Numbered from the stretch's first letter, positions 21,110 through 29,471 are shown. The stretch is 33,626 nt of DNA from Subdoligranulum sp. (GCA_004555405.1 SFIE01000018.1:1-33626), one strand, 5' to 3'. Numbers and translations are program-made. Notes: generated by a model from the sequence alone, not told the origin.

Positions 21110-23021
21110 TCGTATGCCCCGCGGCCCTATGAGAGGGCATGGCCGCGGCCCCAAACCGAAACTGAAGGACCCTAAAAAAATCATCCACCGCCTGATGGGC
21201 GTGGTGTTTGAAAACTATCTGCCGCATTGCATTTTGGTGGCAGCCTGCATTTTGATCAGCACTTATGCCAATCTGCAGGGCACCATGTTTATGAAAACTC
21301 TGATCGATGATTACATTTTGCCCATGATCGGCACCCAAAACCCGGATTTTGGCCCGCTGGCCTTGGCGATCCTGCGGGTGGCAGGCTTTTATCTGGTGGG
21401 TGCAGGCTGTGCGTTTGCCTATAACCGCATCATGGTCAATGTGAGCCAGGGCACGCTGAAAACGATTCGTGACCGTATGTTTGCGCACATGCAGTCGCTG
21501 CCCATTTCGTATTTTGACACACACCCCCACGGCGAGGTGATGTCGCTGTACACCAACGATGTGGATACGCTTCGCCAGCTGCTGAGCCAAAGCCTGCCGC
21601 AAATGTTTTCCAGCGCGCTCACCATTGTCGGCGTTTTGGTAAGCATGATCATTCTCAGCGTCCCGCTTACCATTCTGAACCTGTGCATCGTATTCTGCGT
21701 GATGTGGTGCACCAAGCTGCTGGCCAGCCGCTCGGGCGATAACTTTATCAAGCAGCAGAAGAATCTGGGCCAGCTGAACGGCTATATCGAAGAAATGGTC
21801 GAGGGGCAAAAGGTGATCAAGGTATTCTGCCACGAGCAGGAAAGTGTTGAAAACTTTGATGCGCTCAACCAAAAGCTATACGAAAGTGCCGACAAAGCCA
21901 ATAGCTACGGCAATATGCTGGGCCCCATCAACATGAACCTTGGCAATTTGGGCTATGTGATCTGCGCCATGGCGGGCGCGGTGCTGGCCATCAACGGCAT
22001 CGGCGGCTTTACGCTGGGCAGCCTTGCCAGCTTTTTGCAGTATAACCGCAGCCTCAACCAGCCCATCAGTCAGGTGTCGCAGCAGATCAACAGCATTGTT
22101 ATGGCACTGGCGGGCGCCGAGCGCATTTTCAACCTGCTGGACGAACAGCCCGAGCAGGACGAGGGCACGGTGGAGCTGTGCAATGTGCAGCTGAATGCCG
22201 ACGGCAGCATGACCGAAAGCGAGCAAAAAACCCACCACTGGGCATGGAAGCAGCACAATGCCGATGGCAGCGTAAGCTATGTGCCGTTGGCCGGAGATGT
22301 GCGCTTTAACGGGGTGGATTTTGGCTATACGCCGGAAAAAACCATTCTGCATGATATTCACATTTTTGCCAAACCCGGCCAGAAAATCGCTTTTGTAGGC
22401 AGCACGGGCGCAGGCAAAACCACCATTACCAACCTGATCAATCGTTTTTACGATATTCAAAAGGGCTCGATCCTGTATGATGGCATTGACATTAAGCAGA
22501 TCAAAAAGGCCGATCTGCGCCGAAGCCTTGGCATTGTGCTGCAGGATACCCACCTGTTTACCGGCACCGTGATGGAAAATATCCGCTACGGTAAGCTGGA
22601 TGCTACCGATGAGGAATGCATTGCCGCCGCCAAGCTGGCCAACGCCGACCAGTTCATCGAAAGCCTGCCGGATGGTTACAACACCATGTTGAAGGGGGAT
22701 GGCGGCAAGCTCAGCCAGGGCCAGTGCCAGCTGCTGGCCATTGCACGCGCCGCTGTGGCCGACCCGCCCGTGCTGATCCTGGACGAAGCCACAAGCTCGA
22801 TCGATACCCGCACCGAGCGCATTGTGCAGGACGGTATGGACAAGCTGATGGCGGGCCGCACTGTGTTTGTGATCGCACACCGGCTTTCTACCATTCACAA
22901 CAGCAACTGCATTATGGTGCTGGAAAAGGGCTGCATCATTGAGCGCGGCACGCACGAGGAACTTATGCAGGAAAAAGGTAAGTATTATCAGCTGTACACG
23001 GGTCGATTTGAATTGGATTGA
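21099..23021 (+). CDS. ABC exporter half-transporter with canonical ATPase site
   Basis: This 640-residue partner of the previous protein begins with a basic, Gly/Pro-rich extension (MANDRMPRGPMRGHGRGPKP). Six membrane segments follow, then the nucleotide-binding domain with Walker A GSTGAGKT (about 434), signature LSQGQ (about 538), and Walker B LILDEATSSID with the catalytic Glu. A roughly 40-residue insert with Trp residues (KTHHWAWKQHNADGSVSY) precedes the ATPase domain. The start is the ATG at 21099, inside the end of the preceding gene, with AGAAAGGGGAG upstream. The two proteins should form one heterodimer under MarR control. Confidence 0.92.
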   Translation: MANDRMPRGPMRGHGRGPKPKLKDPKKIIHRLMGVVFENYLPHCILVAACILISTYANLQGTMFMKTLIDDYILPMIGTQNPDFGPLALAILRVAGFYLVGAGCAFAYNRIMVNVSQGTLKTIRDRMFAHMQSLPISYFDTHPHGEVMSLYTNDVDTLRQLLSQSLPQMFSSALTIVGVLVSMIILSVPLTILNLCIVFCVMWCTKLLASRSGDNFIKQQKNLGQLNGYIEEMVEGQKVIKVFCHEQESVENFDALNQKLYESADKANSYGNMLGPINMNLGNLGYVICAMAGAVLAINGIGGFTLGSLASFLQYNRSLNQPISQVSQQINSIVMALAGAERIFNLLDEQPEQDEGTVELCNVQLNADGSMTESEQKTHHWAWKQHNADGSVSYVPLAGDVRFNGVDFGYTPEKTILHDIHIFAKPGQKIAFVGSTGAGKTTITNLINRFYDIQKGSILYDGIDIKQIKKADLRRSLGIVLQDTHLFTGTVMENIRYGKLDATDEECIAAAKLANADQFIESLPDGYNTMLKGDGGKLSQGQCQLLAIARAAVADPPVLILDEATSSIDTRTERIVQDGMDKLMAGRTVFVIAHRLSTIHNSNCIMVLEKGCIIERGTHEELMQEKGKYYQLYTGRFELD

Positions 23022-23041
23022 TCCTAACTCAGACCGCGATC

Positions 23042-23086
23042 AAAAGGGGCACCCGCTTTTTGCTGTAAAAGGCGGGTGCCCCTTTT
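23042..23086 (+). terminator. Terminator of the marR-ABC operon
   Basis: AAAAGGGGCACCCGC pairs perfectly with GCGGGTGCCCCTTTT across a 15-nt loop. Confidence 0.93.
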
Positions 23087-23109
23087 GCCGCCCTTTGCCC
23101 GGCGGGGCA

Positions 23110-23189
23110 GTGCCGTTTTTCTCTCCGGCCTATGCCGGAAACCGAAAAACAGGGCAAATTATATCATTCCGCTTCGCTCCATGATATAA
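23110..23189 (+). repeat. 80-bp palindromic intergenic repeat, copy 1
   Basis: This copy matches 23221-23300 at 79 of 80 positions. The unit holds two hairpins. GTTTTTC/GAAAAAC encloses CCGGC-CTAT-GCCGG, and TTATATCAT/ATGATATAA encloses a CCGCTTCGCTC loop. It looks like a dispersed REP- or MITE-like intergenic element. Confidence 0.85.
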
Positions 23190-23220
23190 CAGCCGCCCGG
23201 CGGCCGTTATACATATTTTA

Positions 23221-23300
23221 GTGCCGTTTTTCTCTCCGGCCTATGCCGGAAACCGAAAAACAGGGCAAATTATATCATTCCGCTTCGCTCTATGATATAA
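23221..23300 (+). repeat. 80-bp palindromic intergenic repeat, copy 2
   Basis: This is the same unit as copy 1 with one C-to-T change, 31 bp downstream. The spacer (23190-23220) contains GCCGCCCGGCGGC, itself a palindrome. Confidence 0.85.
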
Positions 23301-23393
23301 TAAAACAACAACAACAATCAACAACAGCACAGCAAAGGCACACAAGGGGGCGCGGCGGCTGCTGAAAAATACTTGCAAGGGGGAAATAACGCA

Positions 23394-24398
23394 TTGAACC
23401 AAACCTTTTCCGATAAAATGTGCTGGCTTTCTGTTTTGGGCGCAGTGGCTATGCTGATGACACACGCCAGTACGCTGCAGTTTTATCCTGCAGCCGGTGC
23501 GTGGGAGATATGGGCTGTGCAGATCGGCACCGAGCTGGCAGTGCCGGCGGTGGCATGGTTCTTTTTCAGCGCGGGCTACTGGCTGTTTCGTTCGCTTACA
23601 AAACAGCAGATACTGCCCCGGCTCAAGCGGCGCTTTTTCAGCCTTGTGGTGCCGTATTTTGCATGGAACACCCTGGTGCTGGCGGCGGAATGCCTGCTGC
23701 GTGTGTGCAAGCGTGAGGTCATTCCAAATTCTATTTTTTTAACGGCTTATCGCCCTATTACACCTGTTAATGGGGCGCTGTGGTTTGTGGCTCGCCTTGC
23801 CGGATATGTAGTGTTGCTACCGCTGCTGTATCCTGTGCTGCGCCAAAGGCACTTGAGCGCGCCGCTCGTTGCGGTGGCTGCGGTGCTGTGTGTATACGCG
23901 TGCCCGGATTATTACAGCTTTTTCTACTGGCTGCCGGTGTTTTGCATGGGCGGTTTTATCGCTCTGCATGGCCGCGAAAGATTGGAAAAGCATCTGGGGC
24001 AAAAAGGGCGGCTGCCATGGCCGGTGGCACTGCTGATTTATGTGCTGCTCGTCGTGCTGGCACACCCCGCCATGCAGGCGGGCGGCCCAAGCATCTATCT
24101 GGTCCGTGTGGTGTCCATTCCAATTCTGATCGCTCTGGCGGCTCTGACCGATTGCCCGCGTGCCAAGGGCTGGTTTTGGGCGCAGATCTCGTTTTTCATG
24201 TTCTGCACACACTGGTATATTGAAGCACTTTTGTGCGGCAAGCTGGCGGCGTGGCTGCCGCCAACGGTGCCGGGCGCTGCATTCGTGTGCTATGTGCTGC
24301 TGTGCGGCATCACCATGGCGCTTTCATGCGGCGCATTGCGGCTGATGCACCGCTTTGCACCGCGCACATTGGCAATTTTAATGGGCAACCGCGGATGA
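23394..24398 (+). CDS. Acyltransferase-3 family membrane protein
   Basis: This 334-residue integral membrane protein has about ten membrane segments. The fold is that of acyltransferase-3 proteins, which O-acetylate surface polysaccharides or other envelope molecules: a first helix with AMLMTHAS (the usual His), VAWFFFSAGYWLFRS, LPRLKRRFFSLVVPYFAWN, then WFVARL and a late ISFFMFCTHWY. I chose TTG at 23394, which has AAGGGGGAA upstream; an in-frame TTG at 23373 overlaps that site. It stands alone between the repeat pair and the lectin promoter. The acyl acceptor is unknown. Confidence 0.85.
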   Translation: MNQTFSDKMCWLSVLGAVAMLMTHASTLQFYPAAGAWEIWAVQIGTELAVPAVAWFFFSAGYWLFRSLTKQQILPRLKRRFFSLVVPYFAWNTLVLAAECLLRVCKREVIPNSIFLTAYRPITPVNGALWFVARLAGYVVLLPLLYPVLRQRHLSAPLVAVAAVLCVYACPDYYSFFYWLPVFCMGGFIALHGRERLEKHLGQKGRLPWPVALLIYVLLVVLAHPAMQAGGPSIYLVRVVSIPILIALAALTDCPRAKGWFWAQISFFMFCTHWYIEALLCGKLAAWLPPTVPGAAFVCYVLLCGITMALSCGALRLMHRFAPRTLAILMGNRG

Positions 24399-24445
24399 AA
24401 CAAGGGTAACCGACACAGAAAATCCAAGAAAAGAGCCGGAAGGCA

Positions 24446-24473
24446 TTGACGAAATTTTTGAATGATCTATAAT
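24446..24473 (+). promoter_or_regulatory. Promoter of the ricin-type lectin gene
   Basis: TTGACG (24446-24451), 16 bp, TATAAT (24468-24473), about 55 bp before the ATG. Confidence 0.78.
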
Positions 24474-24527
24474 AATAAAGTGCGAAAAAATCAGGCACAA
24501 AACGAGTAAGAAGGGGAGTAACAGGCT

Positions 24528-25337
24528 ATGAAACACAACGAACAGACAGTGATCGACGAAAATAAATATTATACCATTGCTTCCGGCACGGGAAAAGTGC
24601 TGGAAGTCGAAAATGGCAGCATGGAAAACGGCGCGGCGATCCGTATGTGGAAAAATCAGAACGAACCGTGGCAGCAGTGGCAGTTTATCGAGGAAGGCGA
24701 GCGTGTATACCGCATTCAAAACCGCTTTACCGGCAAGGTGCTGGATCTGGTGGAGTGCGGCGTGGTGGACGGCACTTGGCTGCACCAGTGGGAGGGCGTG
24801 CATGGCTCCAGCCAGATCTGGATCGTGGAACCCACCAATGATGGCCGCGTAAAGGTTCGCAGCAATCTTTCGGGCAAATGCATGGATATTGTGGGCATGA
24901 GCCGGGAAAATGGTGCACGCCTGCAAATTTGGCAGGATGTAAACGGGGATAACCAGCTTTGGACGATCACGCAGGTCAAAGAGAAAAAGGCCAAAAAGCC
25001 CGAAGCTGAGCCAGTTAAAGAAACCGTGGCTCCGGCCCAGCCCGAAGCTGAGCCGGTTAAAGAAACCGTGGCTCCGGCCCAGCCCGAAGCCGAGCCGGTT
25101 AAAGAAACTGTGGCCTCTGCCCAGCCCGAAGCTGAGCCAGTTAAAGAAGCCGTGGCCTCTGCCCAGCCTGAAGCTGACACGGTAAAAACACCTGAAACCG
25201 AGGCACCCAAGGCAGCCGAAGCCCCGGCCGAGCTTAAAGCGCCGGAACTTCCGGAAACCCCGGCCAAGCCTGAGGCGGCAAAAAGAACGGCCAAAAGCCG
25301 CAAAGCCAGCCGCAAAAGCAGAAAAAGCAAAAAATAA
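24528..25337 (+). CDS. Ricin-type beta-trefoil lectin with repeat linker and histone-like tail
   Basis: Residues about 10-148 of this 269-residue protein form one ricin-B beta-trefoil, with three QxW-type endings (QQWQF, QIWIV, QLWTI) and sugar-site segments such as GKVLEVENGS and GKVLDLVECG. A linker of four 14-residue repeats (PEAEPVKETVAPAQ) and an Ala/Pro/Glu stretch follow. It ends in a strongly basic tail (KRTAKSRKASRKSRKSKK). There is no signal peptide, membrane segment or sortase motif, so it is predicted to be cytoplasmic or to leave by a non-classical route. The tail resembles histone H1 and could bind nucleic acid or anionic polymers. Function unknown. It has a good ribosome site, its own promoter and its own terminator. 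Confidence 0.88.
   Translation: MKHNEQTVIDENKYYTIASGTGKVLEVENGSMENGAAIRMWKNQNEPWQQWQFIEEGERVYRIQNRFTGKVLDLVECGVVDGTWLHQWEGVHGSSQIWIVEPTNDGRVKVRSNLSGKCMDIVGMSRENGARLQIWQDVNGDNQLWTITQVKEKKAKKPEAEPVKETVAPAQPEAEPVKETVAPAQPEAEPVKETVASAQPEAEPVKEAVASAQPEADTVKTPETEAPKAAEAPAELKAPELPETPAKPEAAKRTAKSRKASRKSRKSKK
24999..25166 (+). repeat. Four in-frame 42-bp tandem repeats in the lectin gene
   Basis: The four units encode PEAEPVKETVAPAQ with few changes (the third and fourth have ASAQ, the fourth KEAV). A fifth, degenerate unit (PEADTVKTPETEAP) follows. Copy number may vary between strains. Confidence 0.9.
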
Positions 25338-25374
25338 TGGCTGATCTGTTTTTGAAAACGATCAAGTGAAATGC

Positions 25375-25419
25375 AAATGCCCTGCAAACTGCCGTTTTGG
25401 CAGCCTGCAGGGCATTTTT
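25375..25419. terminator. Bidirectional terminator
   Basis: AAATGCCCTGCA pairs with TGCAGGGCATTTTT around an inner CTGCC/GGCAG stem. It serves the lectin gene and the convergent DUF4250 gene. Confidence 0.9.
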
Positions 25420-25424
25420 GCGCG

Positions 25425-25601
25425 TTATTCAAAGCGGTTGTGCGGCGGGGCATAGGCATAGCCCAGCGCGGCCAGCTTTTGGCAGATATCGCTTTGTGAA
25501 AGCTGAAGATCTTCGCAAAGCAGCTCCAAGCTGGCATAGTGATCCCGCAGCTGGGTGTTGAGCCAGCTGACAAGGATCATAGGGTCCTGCGGGATCGGCA
25601 T
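25425..25601 (-). CDS. DUF4250 domain protein
   Basis: This 58-residue protein of the DUF4250 family is common in Clostridia and of unknown function. It starts MPIPQDPMILVSWLNTQLRD, has the typical YASLELLCEDL segment and ends YAPPHNRFE. The start at 25601 was chosen for the family's MxIPxDP beginning and the AGGAG upstream. It lies downstream of rpmB on the same strand, separated by a terminator-like hairpin. Confidence 0.82.
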   Translation of the reverse strand: MPIPQDPMILVSWLNTQLRDHYASLELLCEDLQLSQSDICQKLAALGYAYAPPHNRFE

Positions 25602-25633
25602 ACACAAATCACTCCTGAAAAGCTTGATGATAC

Positions 25634-25662
25634 AACAAAAGCCAGCCACGAATGTGACTGGC
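25634..25662 (-). terminator. Terminator after rpmB
   Basis: On the minus strand GCCAGTCAC pairs with GTGGCTGGC (one wobble) across ATTC and is followed by TTTTGTTG. Confidence 0.7.
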
Positions 25663-25676
25663 CATGTTTGTGTTGA

Positions 25677-25865
25677 TCAGACAGCGCGGGTAACCTTACC
25701 GGAACGCATGCAACGGGTGCAAGCGTAGATGTACTTGGGAGAACCCTCCACGATTGCCTTCACACGCTTCACATTGGGATTCCAGGTACGGTTGCTACGA
25801 CGGTGGGAATGAGAAACCTTGATGCCGAAAGTAACGCCCTTGCCACAGCACTCACATTTAGCCAT
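25677..25865 (-). CDS. rpmB: 50S ribosomal protein L28
   Basis: This is the 62-residue large-subunit ribosomal protein bL28. It carries the zinc-type cysteines (MAKCECCGKG and ACTRCMRSGK) and the basic SHSHRRSNRTWNPNVKRV core. The length is normal. AGGAGG precedes the ATG, and a sigma-A promoter lies at 25901-25929. It is transcribed alone and divergently from scpA. Confidence 0.96.
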   Translation of the reverse strand: MAKCECCGKGVTFGIKVSHSHRRSNRTWNPNVKRVKAIVEGSPKYIYACTRCMRSGKVTRAV

Positions 25866-25900
25866 TCTGCTGCACCTCCTCGTTTTTTTGTAGCCAAATT

Positions 25901-25929
25901 ATAATACCAGAACCTGCTGCAAAATGCAA
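25901..25929 (-). promoter_or_regulatory. Promoter of rpmB
   Basis: On the minus strand TTGCAT, a 17-bp spacer and TATTAT, with an extended -10 TGG just before the hexamer. Confidence 0.65.
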
Positions 25930-26001
25930 GCCTTTTTTTTGATTTTGTTCAAGAATCCGGAAAAAACTTTTTAAAACAGGCTTTTCCGGGGGCTTTCCGG
26001 C

Positions 26002-26030
26002 TTGTCAGACTCTGATTTTTTGTGTATACT
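26002..26030 (+). promoter_or_regulatory. Promoter of the scpA operon
   Basis: TTGTCA (26002-26007), 17 bp, TATACT (26025-26030), with an extended TGTG before the -10. Confidence 0.78.
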
Positions 26031-26100
26031 ATAATAAATATTGCTATATCCCCAAAGCGCTGTCTATGCGCAGGGAACAACAAAAAAGGAAACCTTGCCC

Positions 26101-26820
26101 ATGGAAAGCCTTACCTTTAAGTTAGATGAATTTGAGGGCCCGCTGGATCTTTTGCTGCACCTCGTATCACAAAATAAAATGGATCTTTACGATATTCCCA
26201 TTTTAGAACTGATCGAGCAGTACACCACACTGATCCGCACCCTGCAGCAAAATCGTTTGGATGTGGCCAGCGAGTTTATCGAAATGGCTGCCCAGCTGGT
26301 GCAGATGAAAAGCTATCTTCTTTTGCCCCGCAGCGAAGAAGCCGAGCGTATGAAGCAAGAGCTGCAGGGCCAGCTGATCGAATACAGCGCCTGCAAGCGG
26401 GTGGCTGCCCAGCTGCGTGCCATGCAGGAAAATGTGTACTGTGTGGTGCGCAGTCCCGCACAGATAGAGCCGGACCATGAATACCGCCTGCAGCACGATA
26501 AAATGCTGCTGCTTAATGCCCTGCAGGGACTCTCGGGTCGCAGCGCCAGCCGCGCAAAGCCCACGCAGGAGCGCTTTGAGCCGCTGCTGGCCACACCCTT
26601 TGTTTCGGTGGGCTCACGGGTGGTTCATGTGCTGCGCGGTATGCTCAAGGGAAAATTTGGCCGATTGAGTGAGCTGTTTAGCCCTGCCGCCAGCCGAAGC
26701 GAAACCGTGGCCACCTTTCTGGCGGTTTTGGAGCTGGTGCGCGCGGGCCGTTTGAAAATTTCCAACGAAGAGAAACTTTCGGTCAATTACAGCCGCCTGA
26801 AAAAGCAGGAGAATGCATAA
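26101..26820 (+). CDS. scpA: Segregation and condensation protein A
   Basis: This 239-residue kleisin subunit links SMC heads in the bacterial condensin that organises and segregates the chromosome. The N-terminus FKLDEFEGPLDLLLHLVSQN and the DIPILELIEQYTTLI helix are diagnostic. The C-terminal winged helix (SRSETVATFLAVLELVRAGR then LKI) binds the SMC cap. The start at 26101 follows AAAAAAGGAAACC. The stop abuts the scpB start without a gap. Confidence 0.95.
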   Translation: MESLTFKLDEFEGPLDLLLHLVSQNKMDLYDIPILELIEQYTTLIRTLQQNRLDVASEFIEMAAQLVQMKSYLLLPRSEEAERMKQELQGQLIEYSACKRVAAQLRAMQENVYCVVRSPAQIEPDHEYRLQHDKMLLLNALQGLSGRSASRAKPTQERFEPLLATPFVSVGSRVVHVLRGMLKGKFGRLSELFSPAASRSETVATFLAVLELVRAGRLKISNEEKLSVNYSRLKKQENA

Positions 26821-27372
26821 ATGAACCAGAAAACTTGTAAAAATGCCATTGAAGCACTGCTTTTTGCCAGCGGTGACCCGGTGACCCCCGAAAAACTGGC
26901 CGAAGCCATCGGCGCCGAGCTGCACATGGTGGAAAAACTGCTGGTGGAGCTGCGCGATGAATACGATGTGAAGGATCGCGGCCTGTGCCTGCTGCGCTTG
27001 GAGGACCGCTGGCAAATGGCCAGCCGCCCCCAATACGGCGAAATGGTAAAGCGCCTGATGGACAACCGCCGCAATGTGCCGCTCAGCCCCGCTGCGCTGG
27101 AGGTGCTGGCGATCATTGCCTACAACCAGCCGGTATCGCGCGGCTTTATTGAGCAGGTGCGCGGCGTGGATTCCAGCTCGATCGTAAGCAAAATGATTGA
27201 TAAGGGCCTGATCGAAGAGGCCGGGCGCTTGAATTTGCCGGGGCATCCCATCAGCTTCAGAACCACCGATGTGTTTCTGCGCACCTTCGGCATCACCTCG
27301 CTGGAAGATCTGCCCCCGCTGCACCAAAACGAAGCGCCGCAGCTTTCCATGCGCGCGGACGAAAAGGAGTGA
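26821..27372 (+). CDS. scpB: Segregation and condensation protein B
   Basis: This 183-residue partner of ScpA has two winged-helix domains. It starts KNAIEALLFASGDPVTPEKL and contains the signature LEVLAIIAYNQPVSRGFIEQ followed by VRGVDSS and the ending RTTDVFLRTFGITSLEDLP. The ATG directly follows the scpA stop; GCAGGAG in the scpA end serves as ribosome site. Confidence 0.95.
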   Translation: MNQKTCKNAIEALLFASGDPVTPEKLAEAIGAELHMVEKLLVELRDEYDVKDRGLCLLRLEDRWQMASRPQYGEMVKRLMDNRRNVPLSPAALEVLAIIAYNQPVSRGFIEQVRGVDSSSIVSKMIDKGLIEEAGRLNLPGHPISFRTTDVFLRTFGITSLEDLPPLHQNEAPQLSMRADEKE

Positions 27373-27378
27373 TGCCGG

Positions 27379-27999
27379 GTGGCAGCAGTGTTGCTGATGA
27401 TCCTGAAGGCTTTGGGGTGGCTGCTGGCGGCGGTTTTGCTGCTGCTGGCGGTGCTGCTGATCCTGCCCGTGCAGCTGCAGCCGGTGTATCACGAAAACGG
27501 CTTTTCGCTGCGCGGCGGCTTTTGCGGGCTGTTGCTGCCGCTGTACCCGCGCGGCACAAAAGGCCCTAAGAAGAAAGCCAAAACTGAACAGGCGGAACCC
27601 AAACGGCCGAAAAAGGAAAAAAAGAAATTCAAGGCCCCGCCGCCGCGTGCGGTTTTGCAGATCCTGCAGGATGCCTGCCGTGCGGTGAAACGGCTGTGCC
27701 GCAGCCTGCAGATCCGTGAATTGACCATTCTGTATACGGTGCACGGCAAGGATGCCGCTGCGACAGCCATGGAATACGGCCGCATTCATGCCGCAATCGG
27801 CGGTGGGTATGCGGCAGCCAGAAACCTGTTTGATATTCGCGTGCGCAAAATCGACATTCAGCCGGATTTTGCGGGGCAGGCCGGGGCGCAAAAACATTTT
27901 TCTTGTAAAATCACTGCCCGGCTGTATATAATAATAGTATTAGCGATCTATGTGTTACTCAAGGCTGCCTGGGCCATGCGCAAAGGCGGCAGGAGATAA
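27379..27999 (+). CDS. DUF2953 membrane protein
   Basis: This 206-residue protein has an N-terminal membrane helix (LGWLLAAVLLLLAVLLILPV), a lysine-rich linker (about 58-90), and the DUF2953 region with YTVHGKDAAATAMEYGRIHA. A hydrophobic helix lies near the end (LYIIIVLAIYVLL). The family is usually found between scpB and gerW in Clostridia and has been linked to sporulation by context only. The start is GTG at 27379 with AAAGGAGTG upstream. Confidence 0.85.
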   Translation: MAAVLLMILKALGWLLAAVLLLLAVLLILPVQLQPVYHENGFSLRGGFCGLLLPLYPRGTKGPKKKAKTEQAEPKRPKKEKKKFKAPPPRAVLQILQDACRAVKRLCRSLQIRELTILYTVHGKDAAATAMEYGRIHAAIGGGYAAARNLFDIRVRKIDIQPDFAGQAGAQKHFSCKITARLYIIIVLAIYVLLKAAWAMRKGGRR

Positions 28000-28016
28000 A
28001 AAAGGAGGACTCTACA

Positions 28017-28421
28017 ATGGCAGACCATACGCTGCACGATTTGATGGGCGTTACCATGGATAAGATCCGTGAACTGGCATCTTCCAACACCATTATCGGT
28101 GACCCCATCACTACCCCCGAGGGCACCACGATCCTGCCGGTATCCAAGGTGACTTTCGGCGTTGCCTCGGGCGGGTCAGACTTTGCAGGAAAAAACGATA
28201 AAGATCTGTTTGGCGGCGGCAGCGGCGCAGGTGTTACCGTGGCACCGGTGGCGTTTCTGGTGGTGCAGAACGGCAATGTGCGCACCATCCAGCTCAGCGC
28301 CGAAAACAACGCTGTAGAGCGTGCCGTTTCCATGATCCCGGAGCTTGTGGACAAGCTGAGCGACCTGCTGAAAAAACAGCCCCAGAAAAAATCTGAGGAT
28401 CCTGAGCAGGAAAAAGCGTAA
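28017..28421 (+). CDS. gerW: GerW (YtfJ) family sporulation protein
   Basis: This 134-residue protein of the YtfJ/GerW family is needed in Bacillus for normal spore germination. It shows the family's MGVTMDKIRELASSNTIIGD start, TTILPVSKVTFGVASGGSDF, and the glycine-rich GGGSGAGVTVAPVAFLV core. AAAGGAGG precedes the ATG. It ends the scpA-scpB-DUF2953-gerW unit before a terminator. Spore connections fit spo0A and spoIVB elsewhere in the window. Confidence 0.92.
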   Translation: MADHTLHDLMGVTMDKIRELASSNTIIGDPITTPEGTTILPVSKVTFGVASGGSDFAGKNDKDLFGGGSGAGVTVAPVAFLVVQNGNVRTIQLSAENNAVERAVSMIPELVDKLSDLLKKQPQKKSEDPEQEKA

Positions 28422-28431
28422 AACCCGATCT

Positions 28432-28465
28432 TCAGGGGTGGGCGCAGGCCTGCCCCTGATTTTTT
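28432..28465 (+). terminator. Terminator after gerW
   Basis: TCAGGGG pairs with CCCCTGA around an inner GGGC/GCCC stem and is followed by T6. Confidence 0.88.
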
Positions 28466-28519
28466 AAGGCGATGACAGTTGCCTTGCAAGCAACAAAATT
28501 GAAACTATAGGAGAATAAA

Positions 28520-29398
28520 ATGGCAGAAGAACGCATTCAGAAAGTAATGGCCGATCAGGGGCTTTGCTCTCGCCGTGCCGCCGAGCAGGTGATCCGTGAG
28601 GGCCGTGTAAAGCTGAACGGCCACCCCGTGAAGGTGGGCGATAAAATGGATATCCACCATGATGTGCTCATGGTGGACGGTGAAAAGATCCGCATTGTGA
28701 AAAAACAGCAGAAATATTACATTATGCTCCACAAGCCCCGCGGCTATATCACCACCGTAAGTGACGAGCTGGGCCGTAAAACCGTGATGGATCTTGTTCA
28801 GGATGTGCCCGCCCGCATTTTCCCGGTGGGCCGTTTGGATAAAGACAGCGAGGGCCTGCTGCTGATGACCAACGACGGCGATTTCGCCAATATGCTCACG
28901 CATCCCAGCCACGAGATCAGCAAGCTGTATCGTGTTACTGTGCGCCCCCATGCCACCGAACAGCAGATCGTGCAGATGTCCGAGGGTGTTGTGCTGGATG
29001 ACGGCGTAAAAACACAGCCCGCTGTGATCAACGTGGCCGTGGATGAGCCCGAGCGCACCGTGCTGGAAATGACCATCCATGAGGGCAAAAACCGTGAGAT
29101 CCGCCGTATGTGCGAAGCCGTGGGCCTGGAAGTGGTGCGCCTGAAGCGCAATGCCGAAGGCGCAGTAAAGCTGGGCATGCTGCAGCCCGGCCAGTATCGC
29201 GAGCTTACAAAGGCCGAGGTGAACGCCCTGCGCGCAGCTGCCGTAAAGGGCGCCAACCGCACCCGCAACCAGCAGGGCGAAGCCCGTGCCGAGGCCCGCA
29301 AGGCCCGGGCAGCGGCTCGTTCGGCCCGTCCTGCCCGCCCGGGCGCGCCCAAGGCAGGCCCCGGTAAAACGGCGGCAAAGCGCAGCTTTAAAAAATAA
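28520..29398 (+). CDS. rluB: 23S rRNA pseudouridine synthase (RluB/RsuA family)
   Basis: This 292-residue enzyme isomerises a uridine in ribosomal RNA. An S4 RNA-binding domain (residues 1-60, RIQKVMADQGLCSRRAAEQV) precedes the catalytic domain with the key Asp in FPVGRLDKDSEGLLLMTNDG and with EGKNREIRRMCEAVG. The C-terminal 50 residues are a basic Ala/Arg-rich extension (KARAAARSARPARPGAPKAG), common in this family. AGGAG lies upstream of the ATG. RluB (U2605) is the likely assignment, from family resemblance and the neighbouring scp genes. Confidence 0.92.
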   Translation: MAEERIQKVMADQGLCSRRAAEQVIREGRVKLNGHPVKVGDKMDIHHDVLMVDGEKIRIVKKQQKYYIMLHKPRGYITTVSDELGRKTVMDLVQDVPARIFPVGRLDKDSEGLLLMTNDGDFANMLTHPSHEISKLYRVTVRPHATEQQIVQMSEGVVLDDGVKTQPAVINVAVDEPERTVLEMTIHEGKNREIRRMCEAVGLEVVRLKRNAEGAVKLGMLQPGQYRELTKAEVNALRAAAVKGANRTRNQQGEARAEARKARAAARSARPARPGAPKAGPGKTAAKRSFKK

Positions 29399-29442
29399 TT
29401 TAAAATTTCTATAACAGTTATCAGCGTTTTGAGAAAACTGTC

Positions 29443-29471
29443 TTGCGGATCGGCAAATGTAATAGTATAAT
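29443..29471 (+). promoter_or_regulatory. Promoter of the carboxyltransferase gene
   Basis: TTGCGG (29443-29448), 17 bp, TATAAT (29466-29471). ACAGTTA (29414-29420) and TAACTGT (29473-29479) flank it as an inverted repeat. Confidence 0.65.

Noticed and set aside
24999..25166. CRISPR-like array
   Set aside because: The 42-bp units are contiguous, in frame and without spacers; they encode a protein linker.
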